A stretch of 22,687 bases of DNA from a virus. Where the stretch lies: IMG/VR virus record IMGVR_UViG_3300047678_000321, positions 1 to 22,687 of that record; one strand, 5' to 3'. The translations under genes and the position numbers were made by a program. The notes under the pieces were generated by a model. That model saw only the letters and a program-made list of their open reading frames with translations. It was not told the DNA's origin and ran no database searches. Below, piece by piece: positions 6,060 to 11,960 of the stretch. Position 1 is the first letter of the stretch, and each line of letters opens with the position of its first letter.

Positions 6060-6161
6060 TCATGATTCCTGGAAAGTCCGGGCCTCACTGTGAGGCCCGG
6101 AAAACAGAGGCCCTACATCGACCTCGCCGCTGAACAATGGCATTCTGCCGAAAGCATCCAT
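6060..6161 (-). CDS. Very small protein, 33 residues
   Basis: The ATG at 6161-6159 has an ideal ribosome binding site (AAGGAG, 6 bases upstream) and the frame ends in TGA at 6062-6060, 13 bases before the next start. The product begins MDAFGRMPLFSGEVDVGPLF. Its 3' part contains a perfect 10-bp hairpin (6078-6100, CCGGGCCTCA/TGAGGCCCGG), so the same bases may act as a leader structure for the next gene. The alternative is that this is only an untranslated leader. Confidence 0.4.
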   Translation of the reverse strand: MDAFGRMPLFSGEVDVGPLFSGPHSEARTFQES

Positions 6162-6188
6162 TCATCACTCCTTGCGTGCGGGATGGGG

Positions 6189-7148
6189 TTAATAATCCTC
6201 AGCCTCTTCCCGTGTAATATAAAAGTGGATTCCGCCAGCACACTCCTGCCAGCGGTCTTCGCACCAGCTATCGCATGTGACACGCTCGCCAACGCGGTAA
6301 ATTGTCCTATTGTCGTGCTCCGAAATACCGTACTCTGCGCCGAAAATCTCGACCACAACAACGAACTCAGCCCGGCACTTCCGGCCTGTTGCACTACTGC
6401 GTTTTGCTTCGTCCGGGATCAATAATTTCACAATCACGCCTTCAAGGCATTTTTTCCAGCCGGTAAATGCACCAGTTGACGGGCATGTCATCAATCGTGC
6501 AGCATCAACCGGCCCCAGGTTGGCACCACTCAGGTTGGCACCACTCAGGCTGGCACCACTCAGGTTGGCGCCACTCAGGTTGGCACCACTCAGGTCGGAA
6601 CCACTCAGGTCGGAACCACTCAGGTTGGCACCACTCAGGTCGGCACCACTCAGGTTGGCACTCCTCAGGTCGGCACCACTCAGGTCGGCACCACTCAGGT
6701 TGGCACTCCTCAGGTAGGCAACACTCAGGTCGGCACCACTCAGGTTGGCACCACTCAGGTTGGCACTACTCAGGTCGGCACCACTCAGGTTGGCACCACT
6801 CAGGTTGGCACTACTCAGGTCGGCACCATACAGGTCGGCGCCACTCAGGTAGGCACTCCTCAGGTCGGCACCACTCAGGTCGGCACCACTCAGGTTGGCA
6901 CCACTCAGGTTGGCACTACTCAGGTCGGCACCATACAGGTTGGCACCATACAGGTTGGCACCATACAGGTTGGCACCACTCAGGTTGGCATCACTCAGGT
7001 TGGCACCACTCAGGTTGGCACTACTCAGGTCGGCACCATACAGGTCGGCGCCACTCAGGTAGGCACTCCTCAGGTCGGCACCACTCAGCGAATTCGCATC
7101 CACCTTGTGGAGGACGGCTTTTGTGTAACGGTTTAGAATCTCAATCAC
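6189..7148 (-). CDS. Pentapeptide-repeat protein with DUF5758-like C-terminal domain
   Basis: About 38 consecutive A(D/N)LxX pentapeptides ([15 protein letters not shown], ...) form a right-handed four-sided beta helix in this family. After the helix comes a domain from about residue 222: [20 protein letters not shown], then [25 protein letters not shown] and [14 protein letters not shown]. This is the tail seen on phage and Bacillus pentapeptide proteins (DUF5758). No enzymatic residues are evident. I place the start at the GTG at 7148, seven bases after GGGGAG; the frame opens at a TTG at 7166. The role is unknown; some relatives mimic DNA or bind gyrase, which this sequence does not prove. 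The DNA repeats are listed separately. Confidence 0.85.
   Translation of the reverse strand: MIEILNRYTKAVLHKVDANSLSGADLRSAYLSGADLYGADLSSANLSGANLSDANLSGANLYGANLYGANLYGADLSSANLSGANLSGADLSGADLRSAYLSGADLYGADLSSANLSGANLSGADLSSANLSGANLSGADLSVAYLRSANLSGADLSGADLRSANLSGADLSGANLSGSDLSGSDLSGANLSGANLSGASLSGANLSGANLGPVDAARLMTCPSTGAFTGWKKCLEGVIVKLLIPDEAKRSSATGRKCRAEFVVVVEIFGAEYGISEHDNRTIYRVGERVTCDSWCEDRWQECAGGIHFYITREEAEDY
6511..7088. repeat. 15-bp tandem repeat tract encoding the pentapeptides
   Basis: The plus strand repeats units like CCACTCAGGTTGGCA with few changes (ccactcaggtCggca, ccaTAcaggt..., ctCctcaggt...). A larger block of 14 units (210 bp) appears twice, once ending near 7088 and once near 6878. 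The DNA is more uniform than the protein requires, which suggests recent slippage or unequal recombination. Confidence 0.85.
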
Positions 7149-7175
7149 TTCATGACTCCCCTCCAAAAACCCTAC

Positions 7176-7192
7176 GACGGCGAAATGCCGTC
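7176..7192 (-). promoter_or_regulatory. Leader hairpin GACGGC-ATTTC-GCCGTC
   Basis: A perfect 6-bp stem just before the GGAGGGGAG ribosome binding site of the pentapeptide gene. It is the same arrangement as at other genes in the cluster. Confidence 0.4.
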
Positions 7193-7239
7193 AGAAAATG
7201 GATAGTTGAACGCGCCGCGTTTTAACGGCAGCGTTCGTC

Positions 7240-7473
7240 CTACTCTTTGCGGCGTTTCTTGCGCGGCTTCCACCGTGCTTTGTTCGCCGCCAATGCTGTC
7301 TCGCGTGACGCATCGGGGTTGCCCGATTGCATCACTGGAGCATCGACGCCAAGCATCGACGCTAACGCTTGCCTTGCGGCTTCGCTCTTTGTTTGGCCGG
7401 TGCTTTCGCACCATGCTGCAAACGGCTCGGAAAGGTCCCCGAGCCGGAATGAAACTCTGTCGCTATCGCTCAT
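7240..7473 (-). CDS. Ribbon-helix-helix-like DNA-binding protein
   Basis: The 77-residue product starts MSDSDRVSFRLGDLSEPFAA and continues TGQTKSEAARQALASMLGVD. This is the strand (VSFRL), helix 1, turn, helix 2 (SEAARQALASML) pattern of RHH (CopG/Arc-like) regulators, with the typical 'R-x2-L...TG.TKSEA.R.A' wording. The C-terminus is very basic (KARWKPRKKRRKE). The start codon overlaps the stop of the upstream gene (ATGA), so the two are co-translated. It probably regulates its own operon or another phage promoter; the palindromes at 971 and 5576 are candidate targets, but that is speculation. Confidence 0.65.
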   Translation of the reverse strand: MSDSDRVSFRLGDLSEPFAAWCESTGQTKSEAARQALASMLGVDAPVMQSGNPDASRETALAANKARWKPRKKRRKE

Positions 7474-7808
7474 TCGTCGATTGCTTCCTCAGCGGAATCC
7501 TCAGCCTTTCCCAATGACTGCTCCAGGTACTCGATACCGATTCCGCAATCCTTTGCGCGAGTCCTCGCGTCTCCAATCGCTTCGCGGATCGAGTCACCAC
7601 GTCCAATAGCTTCGCGTCGTCCGTGTTCCTGGTCGTAGCCTTGGTATGATCCCCACGACTCCACGACATGCACGCGGAATTTATCTCCCTTGCGACTGAC
7701 GACCACATCGCAATCGAGATACTGATGGCCTGGGACGTGTCCATAGGCCTTGCCTGATGATTCGCTGGCTAGCTCGTCGTGTGACTTGGGGCAGTATGCT
7801 GTACGCAT
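7470..7808 (-). CDS. Unknown protein, 112 residues, translated downstream of the hammerhead ribozyme
   Basis: I chose the ATG at 7808-7806, which follows AGGAGATTTTCAA. The frame remains open to 8333, but that part is Ser/Ala/Pro/Arg-rich shadow of other sequence. The product starts MRTAYCPKSHDELASESSGK. It then has YLDCDVVVSRKGDKFRVHVV, a beta-rich core, and ends in a helical acidic part (SIREAIGDARTRAKDCGIGI). It looks like a small alpha+beta protein. It overlaps the RHH-like gene by 4 bases. No family recognised. Confidence 0.6.
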   Translation of the reverse strand: MRTAYCPKSHDELASESSGKAYGHVPGHQYLDCDVVVSRKGDKFRVHVVESWGSYQGYDQEHGRREAIGRGDSIREAIGDARTRAKDCGIGIEYLEQSLGKAEDSAEEAIDE

Positions 7809-7882
7809 TTGAAAATCTCCTGCTCGCGATAGGTCGAGCGCACCTGACGGCATAGATTGGCTGCCGTCTGCCGATTGGGAAA

Positions 7883-7940
7883 AGCCCATACCGGCTTTCG
7901 CCGGTTTCGCCGCTGATGGCCTGCGGCTCATCAGTGGGCT
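7883..7940 (-). ncRNA. Hammerhead ribozyme, type I topology, GUA cleavage site
   Basis: The minus strand reads, from 7940 to 7883: stem I AGCCCA; core CUGAUGA; stem II GCCGC, loop AGGCCAUCA, GCGGC; core GAAA; stem III CCGGC, loop GAAA, GCCGG; then UA; and stem I UGGGCU. All core bases of the hammerhead family are present. The A of GAAA pairs with the U of UA, and every stem pairs perfectly. Stem I is open, which is type I. Cleavage would fall between 7889 (A17) and 7888. Stem I begins inside the UAG stop codon (7941-7939) of the gene at 7939-8130. The site lies about 75 bases before the 7808 start, so cleavage would separate the two coding parts of the message. The fold is seen directly; activity is inferred. 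Confidence 0.88.
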
Positions 7941-8130
7941 AGGCTTTCTCGACTGTGACGCCCTTGAGGCCACCGCAGAGGCTATAGACGCTGGATCGCT
8001 GACGCATTGAGAGAGCGGGGACAATCCACACCTTGCGGTTTGCGTCCCACTTGCCGCCAAGAGATTTGATTGCGTCGCGGATTGGGTAGGTGTTGCCGGA
8101 CCAAACGGTGGTTGATTTGCAAATCGACAT
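7939..8130 (-). CDS. Small 'GNTY..D.IKS.GG.WD' domain protein
   Basis: The 63-residue product begins MSICKSTTVWSGNTYPIRDA and continues IKSLGGKWDANRKVWIVPAL. It is almost entirely the domain found at the N-terminus of the 4878-5465 protein (about half of the aligned residues identical by eye in GNTY.I.D.IKS.G..WDA.RK.W). DUF5710-like proteins have this layout; function is unknown. It is the first gene of the leftward cluster, with a perfect 7-bp hairpin (8167-8189) and a promoter candidate upstream. Its stop codon is part of the hammerhead ribozyme. Confidence 0.65.
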   Translation of the reverse strand: MSICKSTTVWSGNTYPIRDAIKSLGGKWDANRKVWIVPALSMRQRSSVYSLCGGLKGVTVEKA

Positions 8131-8166
8131 TTTTGTAACCCTGTTGACCTGATGGCTGGTCTTGCC

Positions 8167-8189
8167 ATCGCGATAGATCGGGTCGCGAT
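8167..8189 (-). promoter_or_regulatory. Leader hairpin ATCGCGA/TCGCGAT
   Basis: A perfect 7-bp stem with a 9-base loop lies about 35 bases before the start at 8130 in the presumed 5' leader of the leftward cluster. Confidence 0.4.
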
Positions 8190-8220
8190 TCCCGTGTCAC
8201 AATCTCGTTGCGACTGTGGT

Positions 8221-8249
8221 AGTATTCCAAATTGTCGAACGGATTGCAA
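8221..8249 (-). promoter_or_regulatory. Promoter candidate for the leftward cluster
   Basis: On the minus strand TTGCAA (8249-8244) and AATACT (8226-8221) have a 17-base spacer, about 90 bases upstream of the 8130 start. Each box matches 4 of 6 consensus bases. No better candidate was seen in the AT-rich stretch up to 8400. Confidence 0.35.
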
Positions 8250-8455
8250 GTGGTGCATCACAAAAATTCCAAAATAGTTTCGAGAAGACGAACAAAGTAT
8301 TGCAATGGAGCGGCGAATTACGTGTTTTTGCATTGGAAAATCTTTTTGAATTCACAAGCGTAATTCATAAAATTTGGAAAGATTTTTCCAGATTCCGAAA
8401 AACCAATGAAAACGCAGTAAAAACAGCCGCTGCTCTTTTCAAAAAAAACCAGAGT

Positions 8456-8635
8456 CCGCTTCCGAAACCGATCAGCCACAAACTCCGCTGGGGTCGGTTC
8501 CAGTCCGATTTAGCCATCGCAGCCATAGTCCCGCAGCCCGTAGTACGGCGGCGATGTGACGCAGAAATGCACGCTCCCGGCCTCGAGGGTCGGTAGGATG
8601 CTCCGGCAGTCCCCCAGATGGATTTTTGACACCAT
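8456..8635 (-). pseudogene. DNA methyltransferase remnant, nonsense-interrupted
   Basis: From the ATG at 8635-8633 the minus strand encodes MVSKIHLGDCRSILPTLEAG followed by VHFCVTSPPYYGLRDYGCDG. The TSPPYYGLRDYG phrase is motif IV (S/D-P-P-Y) of N4-cytosine/N6-adenine methyltransferases, where it holds the target base. Full-length relatives continue 'GQIGLEPT..E.V'. Here the next codon is TAA (8512-8510), then the same frame goes on IGLEPTPAEFVAD before similarity fades. So a CAA-to-TAA change, or an error, stops the protein after 41 residues, and the remaining roughly 200 residues of a normal enzyme are absent. It is therefore a broken fragment, perhaps left by an earlier deletion in this accessory region. 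Confidence 0.75.
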
Positions 8636-8840
8636 CTTGGCTGAAGTATGTTACATAAATGAGACGACTTTTTAAAAACTTTCGACCCCATACCTCGGCC
8701 ACACATCCACCACAGAGACTTCTTCCCAGAAATGAAAACACTTATCATCCGTCCACTACATCACTTCTCACACTTTCCTATTCAACCAAATCAAATCCCC
8801 TGTTCCATACTTACCCAAACATCCAAACATGTAAGGCAGA

Positions 8841-9175
8841 CACAGATGCCACCCATCATCTGTGCGAGATCTGTGATCGATCTGTGCAGCCATAAATCCT
8901 TTAATACAATACACTTACATATTATTAACACAGATACACAGATTATTATTGAATAATCTTCTGGGACAGATTTTTGCGGTTTTTGGTGTTTATTTGGGTG
9001 AAATGGGATGAGGGGGTCGAGATGCGGATTTTGCAATCTCAAACAGAGCCCCAAAAACAGTAGCTGAGCACAATAGGAACTTCATCTGTGCAGAGGCCAA
9101 AAAAAAGTTTTTAGTCGAGTGATAGAAACGGTTTAGCGCCGTACAGATGATCTGTGCGAGATCTGTGCATCTGTG
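8841..9175. repeat. ATCTGTG / CACAGAT repeat cluster
   Basis: The 18-mer ATCTGTGCGAGATCTGTG occurs twice, at 8858-8875 and 9150-9167. Further ATCTGTG or CACAGAT words lie at 8841, 8880, 8929, 8937, 9083 and 9169. Both orientations are present, and the second 18-mer is followed at once by another unit (9169-9175). Confidence 0.65.
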
Positions 9176-9226
9176 TTTTGAAAATTTGGTATGTTGGTTG
9201 CAAGTGGATTTTGTGGTTTTGGCACA

Positions 9227-9247
9227 TTGCGCACGGTCGGTGCGCAA
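9227..9247. promoter_or_regulatory. Perfect inverted repeat TTGCGCAC-GGTCG-GTGCGCAA
   Basis: Two 8-bp arms with a 5-base spacer lie just before the first rightward open frame of the late region. There is no U-run on either strand, so an operator is more likely than a terminator. Confidence 0.4.
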
Positions 9248-9259
9248 AACTGACCTGAG

Positions 9260-9448
9260 ATGACCAACGCGGGCGGCTTCCTCTTCGGCCGAAGATTGAT
9301 CCCTGTTTCTCTTGGGTTTTATGCCTGCTTCTGCTTCCTCTGCTGCAGCTCTGGTAGTCTCGCTGGACTCCTACTGTCTGCCGACCAGTCTTTTTATCCG
9401 CAAGAAACTTTCCGCCATTTACGTGACATGCATGTCACATGCACTTGA
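9260..9448 (+). CDS. Possible small membrane protein, 62 residues
   Basis: The product begins MTNAGGFLFGRRLIPVSLGF and has one hydrophobic, Cys-rich stretch (about residues 13-40) that could span the membrane. It comes just before the DUF1353 gene, where a phage could carry a holin-like protein, but nothing else supports this. No good ribosome binding site is seen and the 3' end overlaps the operator-like site at 9423-9442, so it may be a chance frame. Confidence 0.22.
   Translation: MTNAGGFLFGRRLIPVSLGFYACFCFLCCSSGSLAGLLLSADQSFYPQETFRHLRDMHVTCT
9423..9442 (+). promoter_or_regulatory. ACATG operator candidate (copy A) with perfect 16-bp palindrome
   Basis: GTGACATGCATGTCAC (9423-9438) is a perfect palindrome, and ACATGCATGTCACATGC (9426-9442) is the 17-bp motif shared with 899-915 and 17300-17316. 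A TTGACA box follows at 9445-9450, without a clear -10 box. Confidence 0.5.
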
Positions 9449-9498
9449 CAACAACAATTCACGGAAGCCACGATGCCTGGCGAGTGGTTTTGGATTGG

Positions 9499-9528
9499 CC
9501 GCCGGTCGAGTGGCCGGCGGTTTTTTTT
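9499..9528 (+). terminator. Intrinsic terminator
   Basis: A perfect 7-bp stem CCGCCGG/CCGGCGG (extendable by wobble pairs) is followed at once by eight T residues. It lies between the operator-like site and the DUF1353 gene. It also shows that the longer frame from 9439 is not the true gene start. Confidence 0.8.
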
Positions 9529-9540
9529 CAAGGACTGACG

Positions 9541-9903
9541 ATGCTCGTCGAGATGCTCGAAGACAACCGAATGAGGCTTCTTGAGGATGTAATCTTTTCG
9601 ATCGATTCTGTTTGCGGTGTCACGATCCGGATTGATGTGCCGAAAGGCTATGCGTTCGATGGCGCTTCGATCCCGCGAATGTTCTGGACACTTGTTGGGC
9701 AGCCAACGGACGGATTGTCTCTTCGGGCAGCCTGCATTCACGACTGGATGTGCGATCAGGCTGAAACGTATGCGATGAGGCGACTCGGAGACACATTGTT
9801 CCTGCATGTGATGGAAGACTCTGGCGTTTCGAAGTTGAGAAGACTGATCCTGTATCTCGCTGTCAGGTTTTATGGCCGGTGCATTTGGAAGGCGAAGCGA
9901 TGA
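9541..9903 (+). CDS. DUF1353 family phage protein
   Basis: I chose the ATG at 9541, preceded by AAGGA at 9529-9533. A frame from 9439 would have to be read through a terminator. The product (120 residues) contains VPKGYAFDGASIPRMFWTLV (about residues 31-50), then a helix with AACIHDWMCD. This is the DUF1353 pattern ('Y.tD.aSvPr.fw......A.viHDyly'), with the conserved Asp, Ser, Pro and His-Asp present. DUF1353 genes are common in phage and prophage late regions; their biochemical role is unsettled, with suggestions near lysis or tail functions. It overlaps the nuclease gene by 4 bases (ATGA). Confidence 0.8.
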   Translation: MLVEMLEDNRMRLLEDVIFSIDSVCGVTIRIDVPKGYAFDGASIPRMFWTLVGQPTDGLSLRAACIHDWMCDQAETYAMRRLGDTLFLHVMEDSGVSKLRRLILYLAVRFYGRCIWKAKR

Positions 9904-10460
9904 TCAATTTGCTGGCTCCATGGAATGTCAAGAAGACGTTCCTGCTCGTTGTGTCTGCATCTGCAACGACTTTGCTTGGGATCTTCTTCGCGTTATCCGT
10001 GGCAGGTGGTGGCCTGGCCTCTGGCGGCCAGCTGGCTCCGAGACTGAGCCCGGTTGCGAATCCGGCCTTCAGTGATTCAATCCAATGCCCTCAGCTCGGG
10101 CTCACTCTTGATGGTCATGTCATTCGAGTGATCGACGGTGATACGATCGTTGTCAGGTCATTCGTCGAATATCACGTTCGCCTGCTGGATTGCTGGGCGC
10201 CGGAGTCGCGGACAAGGGATCTCGAAGAAAAGGGCCGCGGACTGAAAGCAAAGGCCAGGATGATTGAATTGGCCGATGGCAAGTCCGTCCGTGTGAATCT
10301 GCCTCACTCTTCGGCCGACCTGACCGAATTGATGACGATGGGCCGCGTTCTTGGCAGGGTTTGGCTGATCCAGGATGGAGCGCCGGAGGATTTGGATTTG
10401 TCATCTAGGATGGTCGTAGAGGGATTTGCGACGAAGACGAAGACGAAAGGCGGTGAGTGA
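9900..10460 (+). CDS. Membrane-anchored staphylococcal-nuclease-like (thermonuclease) protein
   Basis: The start is the ATG at 9900, overlapping the previous stop, with GGAAGG upstream. Residues about 12-36 form a hydrophobic segment (LLVVSASATTLLGIFFAL) that would be a signal anchor, placing the enzyme outside the cytoplasmic membrane. The SNase domain follows. VIRVIDGDTIVV holds the calcium-binding Asp residues (VIDGDT, 77-82). VRLLDCWAPE has the Arg (94) and Glu (102) expected to act on the phosphate. MTMGRVLGRVWL holds the second Arg region (149). Members cut DNA and RNA. The usual Lys/Tyr pocket is less clear, so activity is likely but unproven. A role in host DNA breakdown or entry is an inference. 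Confidence 0.8.
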   Translation: MINLLAPWNVKKTFLLVVSASATTLLGIFFALSVAGGGLASGGQLAPRLSPVANPAFSDSIQCPQLGLTLDGHVIRVIDGDTIVVRSFVEYHVRLLDCWAPESRTRDLEEKGRGLKAKARMIELADGKSVRVNLPHSSADLTELMTMGRVLGRVWLIQDGAPEDLDLSSRMVVEGFATKTKTKGGE

Positions 10461-11575
10461 TGCGACGATTGATTTTCCTTCTTATGTTTGCTGGATGCTG
10501 TGGATCTGAATGCCGATCTGAGTCGGTCATGATCTGTACTTCGACAGTTCATCGTGATGGCCGGGTGTCTCAAGCGTTTGGAACTGGCGTTTGCGTCGCA
10601 TCAACGCAGGGTGGAACCCTGATTCTCACGTGTCGGCACAATGTTCAGGAAAACCCATTGGGTGTCTGGGTGTATCACAAACACGACTGGCATCGATGCG
10701 GGCGGGCGATTCTGCACAATTCTGAAGACTTGGCCGTGGTGGAAACCACCATACGGTTTGCCACAACTCCGTTGGCCGACGATTTGCCGATCGGATCTCA
10801 AGTGACGATCGAAGGGGCCGGGCCAGCAGCCAACGAGACTGATGAGCCTGTTTCATTTAGCGGGAGGATATTGAGCGATGACGAAATCTCTGGTGATCAT
10901 GGAAAGCATGTTGTTTTGGGCGACAGTGGTGGTCCTGTTCTGGTTCGTGATGCAGATGGCAGTATGGTTGTTGTCGGAATTGTTGATGCCGTGGAAGCTG
11001 AACGAGGACCAACAAGACGAACAGAATTTGCAGGGGCGCGAACTCGATTCATTTCTTGCCGAAGAATTGTCGCGTGGATCAACACTCAGTACGGCCGATG
11101 TCCACCCGGTGGATGCCCGATTCAGATTAGACCAAGAGTTATTCAACCAATGATCGGCATTGGAATTCCGACTGGGCCGCCGCAAATCATCGGTGAAGCT
11201 GTTCCAGTTCGTCCGCGGCCAATTGTTGTTCCGGATCCAGTTTACACGCCTGTTCCTCAGATGGGTCCGTCTGGGCCACAGGGTCCGCCTGGACAACGAG
11301 GGCCGACCGGAGAGCGTGGGCCAGCTGGGGCCGGTGTCACGCAAGTGCAAGTTGAATCTGTGGTTAATGCCTGGCTTGACTCGAACATTGATCAGTTGCG
11401 GCAGCCGCCAGTTGATCTGACTTCCGTTGAATCTCGGCTGAAAGTGCTTGAGGAACGCAAATTCAGAATCATTTTGAGCAGTAATGGCAAAGTTGTTGAT
11501 GACGAAACCTATGAGCCAGGTGAGCCAGTTGTTCTGGACCTGAAACGGCTGCGGAGTGTTTCCGATGCCAAGTGA
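10460..11575 (+). CDS. Trypsin-like serine protease with collagen-like region, probable lipoprotein or secreted
   Basis: The start is ATG at 10460, overlapping the nuclease stop (TGATG). A hydrophobic N-terminus MRRLIFLLMFAGCCG carries a lipobox-like FAGC. The protease domain has the catalytic triad in order: His60 (LTCRHNV), Asp90 (SEDLAVVE) and Ser156 (GDSGGPV). After the domain, about residues 269-292, are eight Gly-X-Y triplets (GPSGPQGPPGQRGPTGERGP), a collagen-like trimer stalk. A C-terminal part follows with a possible coiled coil (SVESRLKVLEERKF). Collagen-like repeats are frequent in phage fibres and some host surface proteins. An exported or virion-attached protease that acts on host surface protein is plausible. 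The combination in one phage protein is unusual. Confidence 0.82.
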   Translation: MRRLIFLLMFAGCCGSECRSESVMICTSTVHRDGRVSQAFGTGVCVASTQGGTLILTCRHNVQENPLGVWVYHKHDWHRCGRAILHNSEDLAVVETTIRFATTPLADDLPIGSQVTIEGAGPAANETDEPVSFSGRILSDDEISGDHGKHVVLGDSGGPVLVRDADGSMVVVGIVDAVEAERGPTRRTEFAGARTRFISCRRIVAWINTQYGRCPPGGCPIQIRPRVIQPMIGIGIPTGPPQIIGEAVPVRPRPIVVPDPVYTPVPQMGPSGPQGPPGQRGPTGERGPAGAGVTQVQVESVVNAWLDSNIDQLRQPPVDLTSVESRLKVLEERKFRIILSSNGKVVDDETYEPGEPVVLDLKRLRSVSDAK

Positions 11576-11948
11576 AGAATCACTTGATGAGTCTTCAGAG
11601 AGTTCCTCAGAAGACTCATCAACTGAGGAATCAGTGACGTCGCCAGTTCCGGGGAATGGTGTCGTTGAAATTATTCTCCCCGCTGAACCTGAAGAAGAAG
11701 GACAGAAGAAAATGCCTCTCGACATTCCAGAGGGAGTTGGTCAGATCATGATGACGGAATCTGCCGCCGGCATTTCCGCCTCGAACGCCAACATCCGAAA
11801 CGGCAACAACGTGGTTATGCTGGCCCTGCAGGGGACCATCCAGCAGAACTTCAAGGATCTTGACGTGGTTGCAGGTAAGACTGCGGCCGGAATTTTGGCC
11901 ACCAACGTCGGCGGCCCGAGCAACAAGGCCGGAGTATCGAACGGCTGA
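11565..11948 (+). CDS. Unknown late protein with acidic Ser/Glu-rich N-terminus
   Basis: The ATG at 11565 lies 9 bases after CGGAG and overlaps the end of the protease gene. The N-terminal 25 residues are almost only Ser, Glu and Asp (ESLDESSESSSEDSSTEE), surely disordered. The C-terminal half has a repeated phrase, ESAAGISASNANIRNGN and KTAAGILATNVGG, around a helical MLALQGTIQQNFKDLDVV. It looks like a small helical bundle that forms oligomers. No family was recognised. It lies between the protease and a set of small genes before terminase. Confidence 0.6.
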   Translation: MPSEESLDESSESSSEDSSTEESVTSPVPGNGVVEIILPAEPEEEGQKKMPLDIPEGVGQIMMTESAAGISASNANIRNGNNVVMLALQGTIQQNFKDLDVVAGKTAAGILATNVGGPSNKAGVSNG

Positions 11949-11960
11949 TGGATGGATCTG

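Larger units (their letters stand above)
8636..9259. other. Long non-coding stretch between leftward and rightward units
   Basis: About 620 bases with no gene I can support. The left part (about 8690-8840) is almost free of G on the plus strand; 8761-8820 has one G in 60 bases. The middle and right parts carry ATCTGTG/CACAGAT repeats and AT-rich DNA. A perfect dyad lies at 9227-9247. Its place between opposite transcription units and its repeats would suit a replication origin, or an intergenic repeat element of planctomycete type. Confidence 0.5.

Noticed and set aside
6511-7088. Regular repeats resembling a CRISPR array
   Set aside because: Units are 15 bp with no spacers and encode pentapeptides in phase.
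6467-7225. Plus-strand open frame of 252 codons rich in [10 protein letters not shown]
   Set aside because: It is the reverse reading of the 15-bp repeats that code for the pentapeptide protein on the minus strand; a 15-bp unit without stops keeps all frames open.
7809-8333. Upstream extension of the 7470-7808 gene
   Set aside because: It is Ser/Ala/Pro/Arg-rich, crosses the hammerhead ribozyme and another gene, while a clear ribosome binding site marks the start at 7808.
8216-8596. Plus-strand 126-codon frame
   Set aside because: It runs opposite to the methyltransferase remnant and the promoter region, with no ribosome binding site and no recognisable motif.
9439-9540. Longer start of the DUF1353 gene
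   Set aside because: It would be translated through a strong terminator and lacks a ribosome binding site; the ATG at 9541 has one and family homology begins after it.
10845-10880. Second hammerhead-like CTGATGAG on the plus strand
   Set aside because: No GAAA core or pairing stems follow; the bases are codons of the protease (ETDEPVS).
10853-11725. Minus-strand 290-codon frame
   Set aside because: Asn/Ser/Arg-rich shadow of the protease gene, whose catalytic motifs lie on the plus strand.
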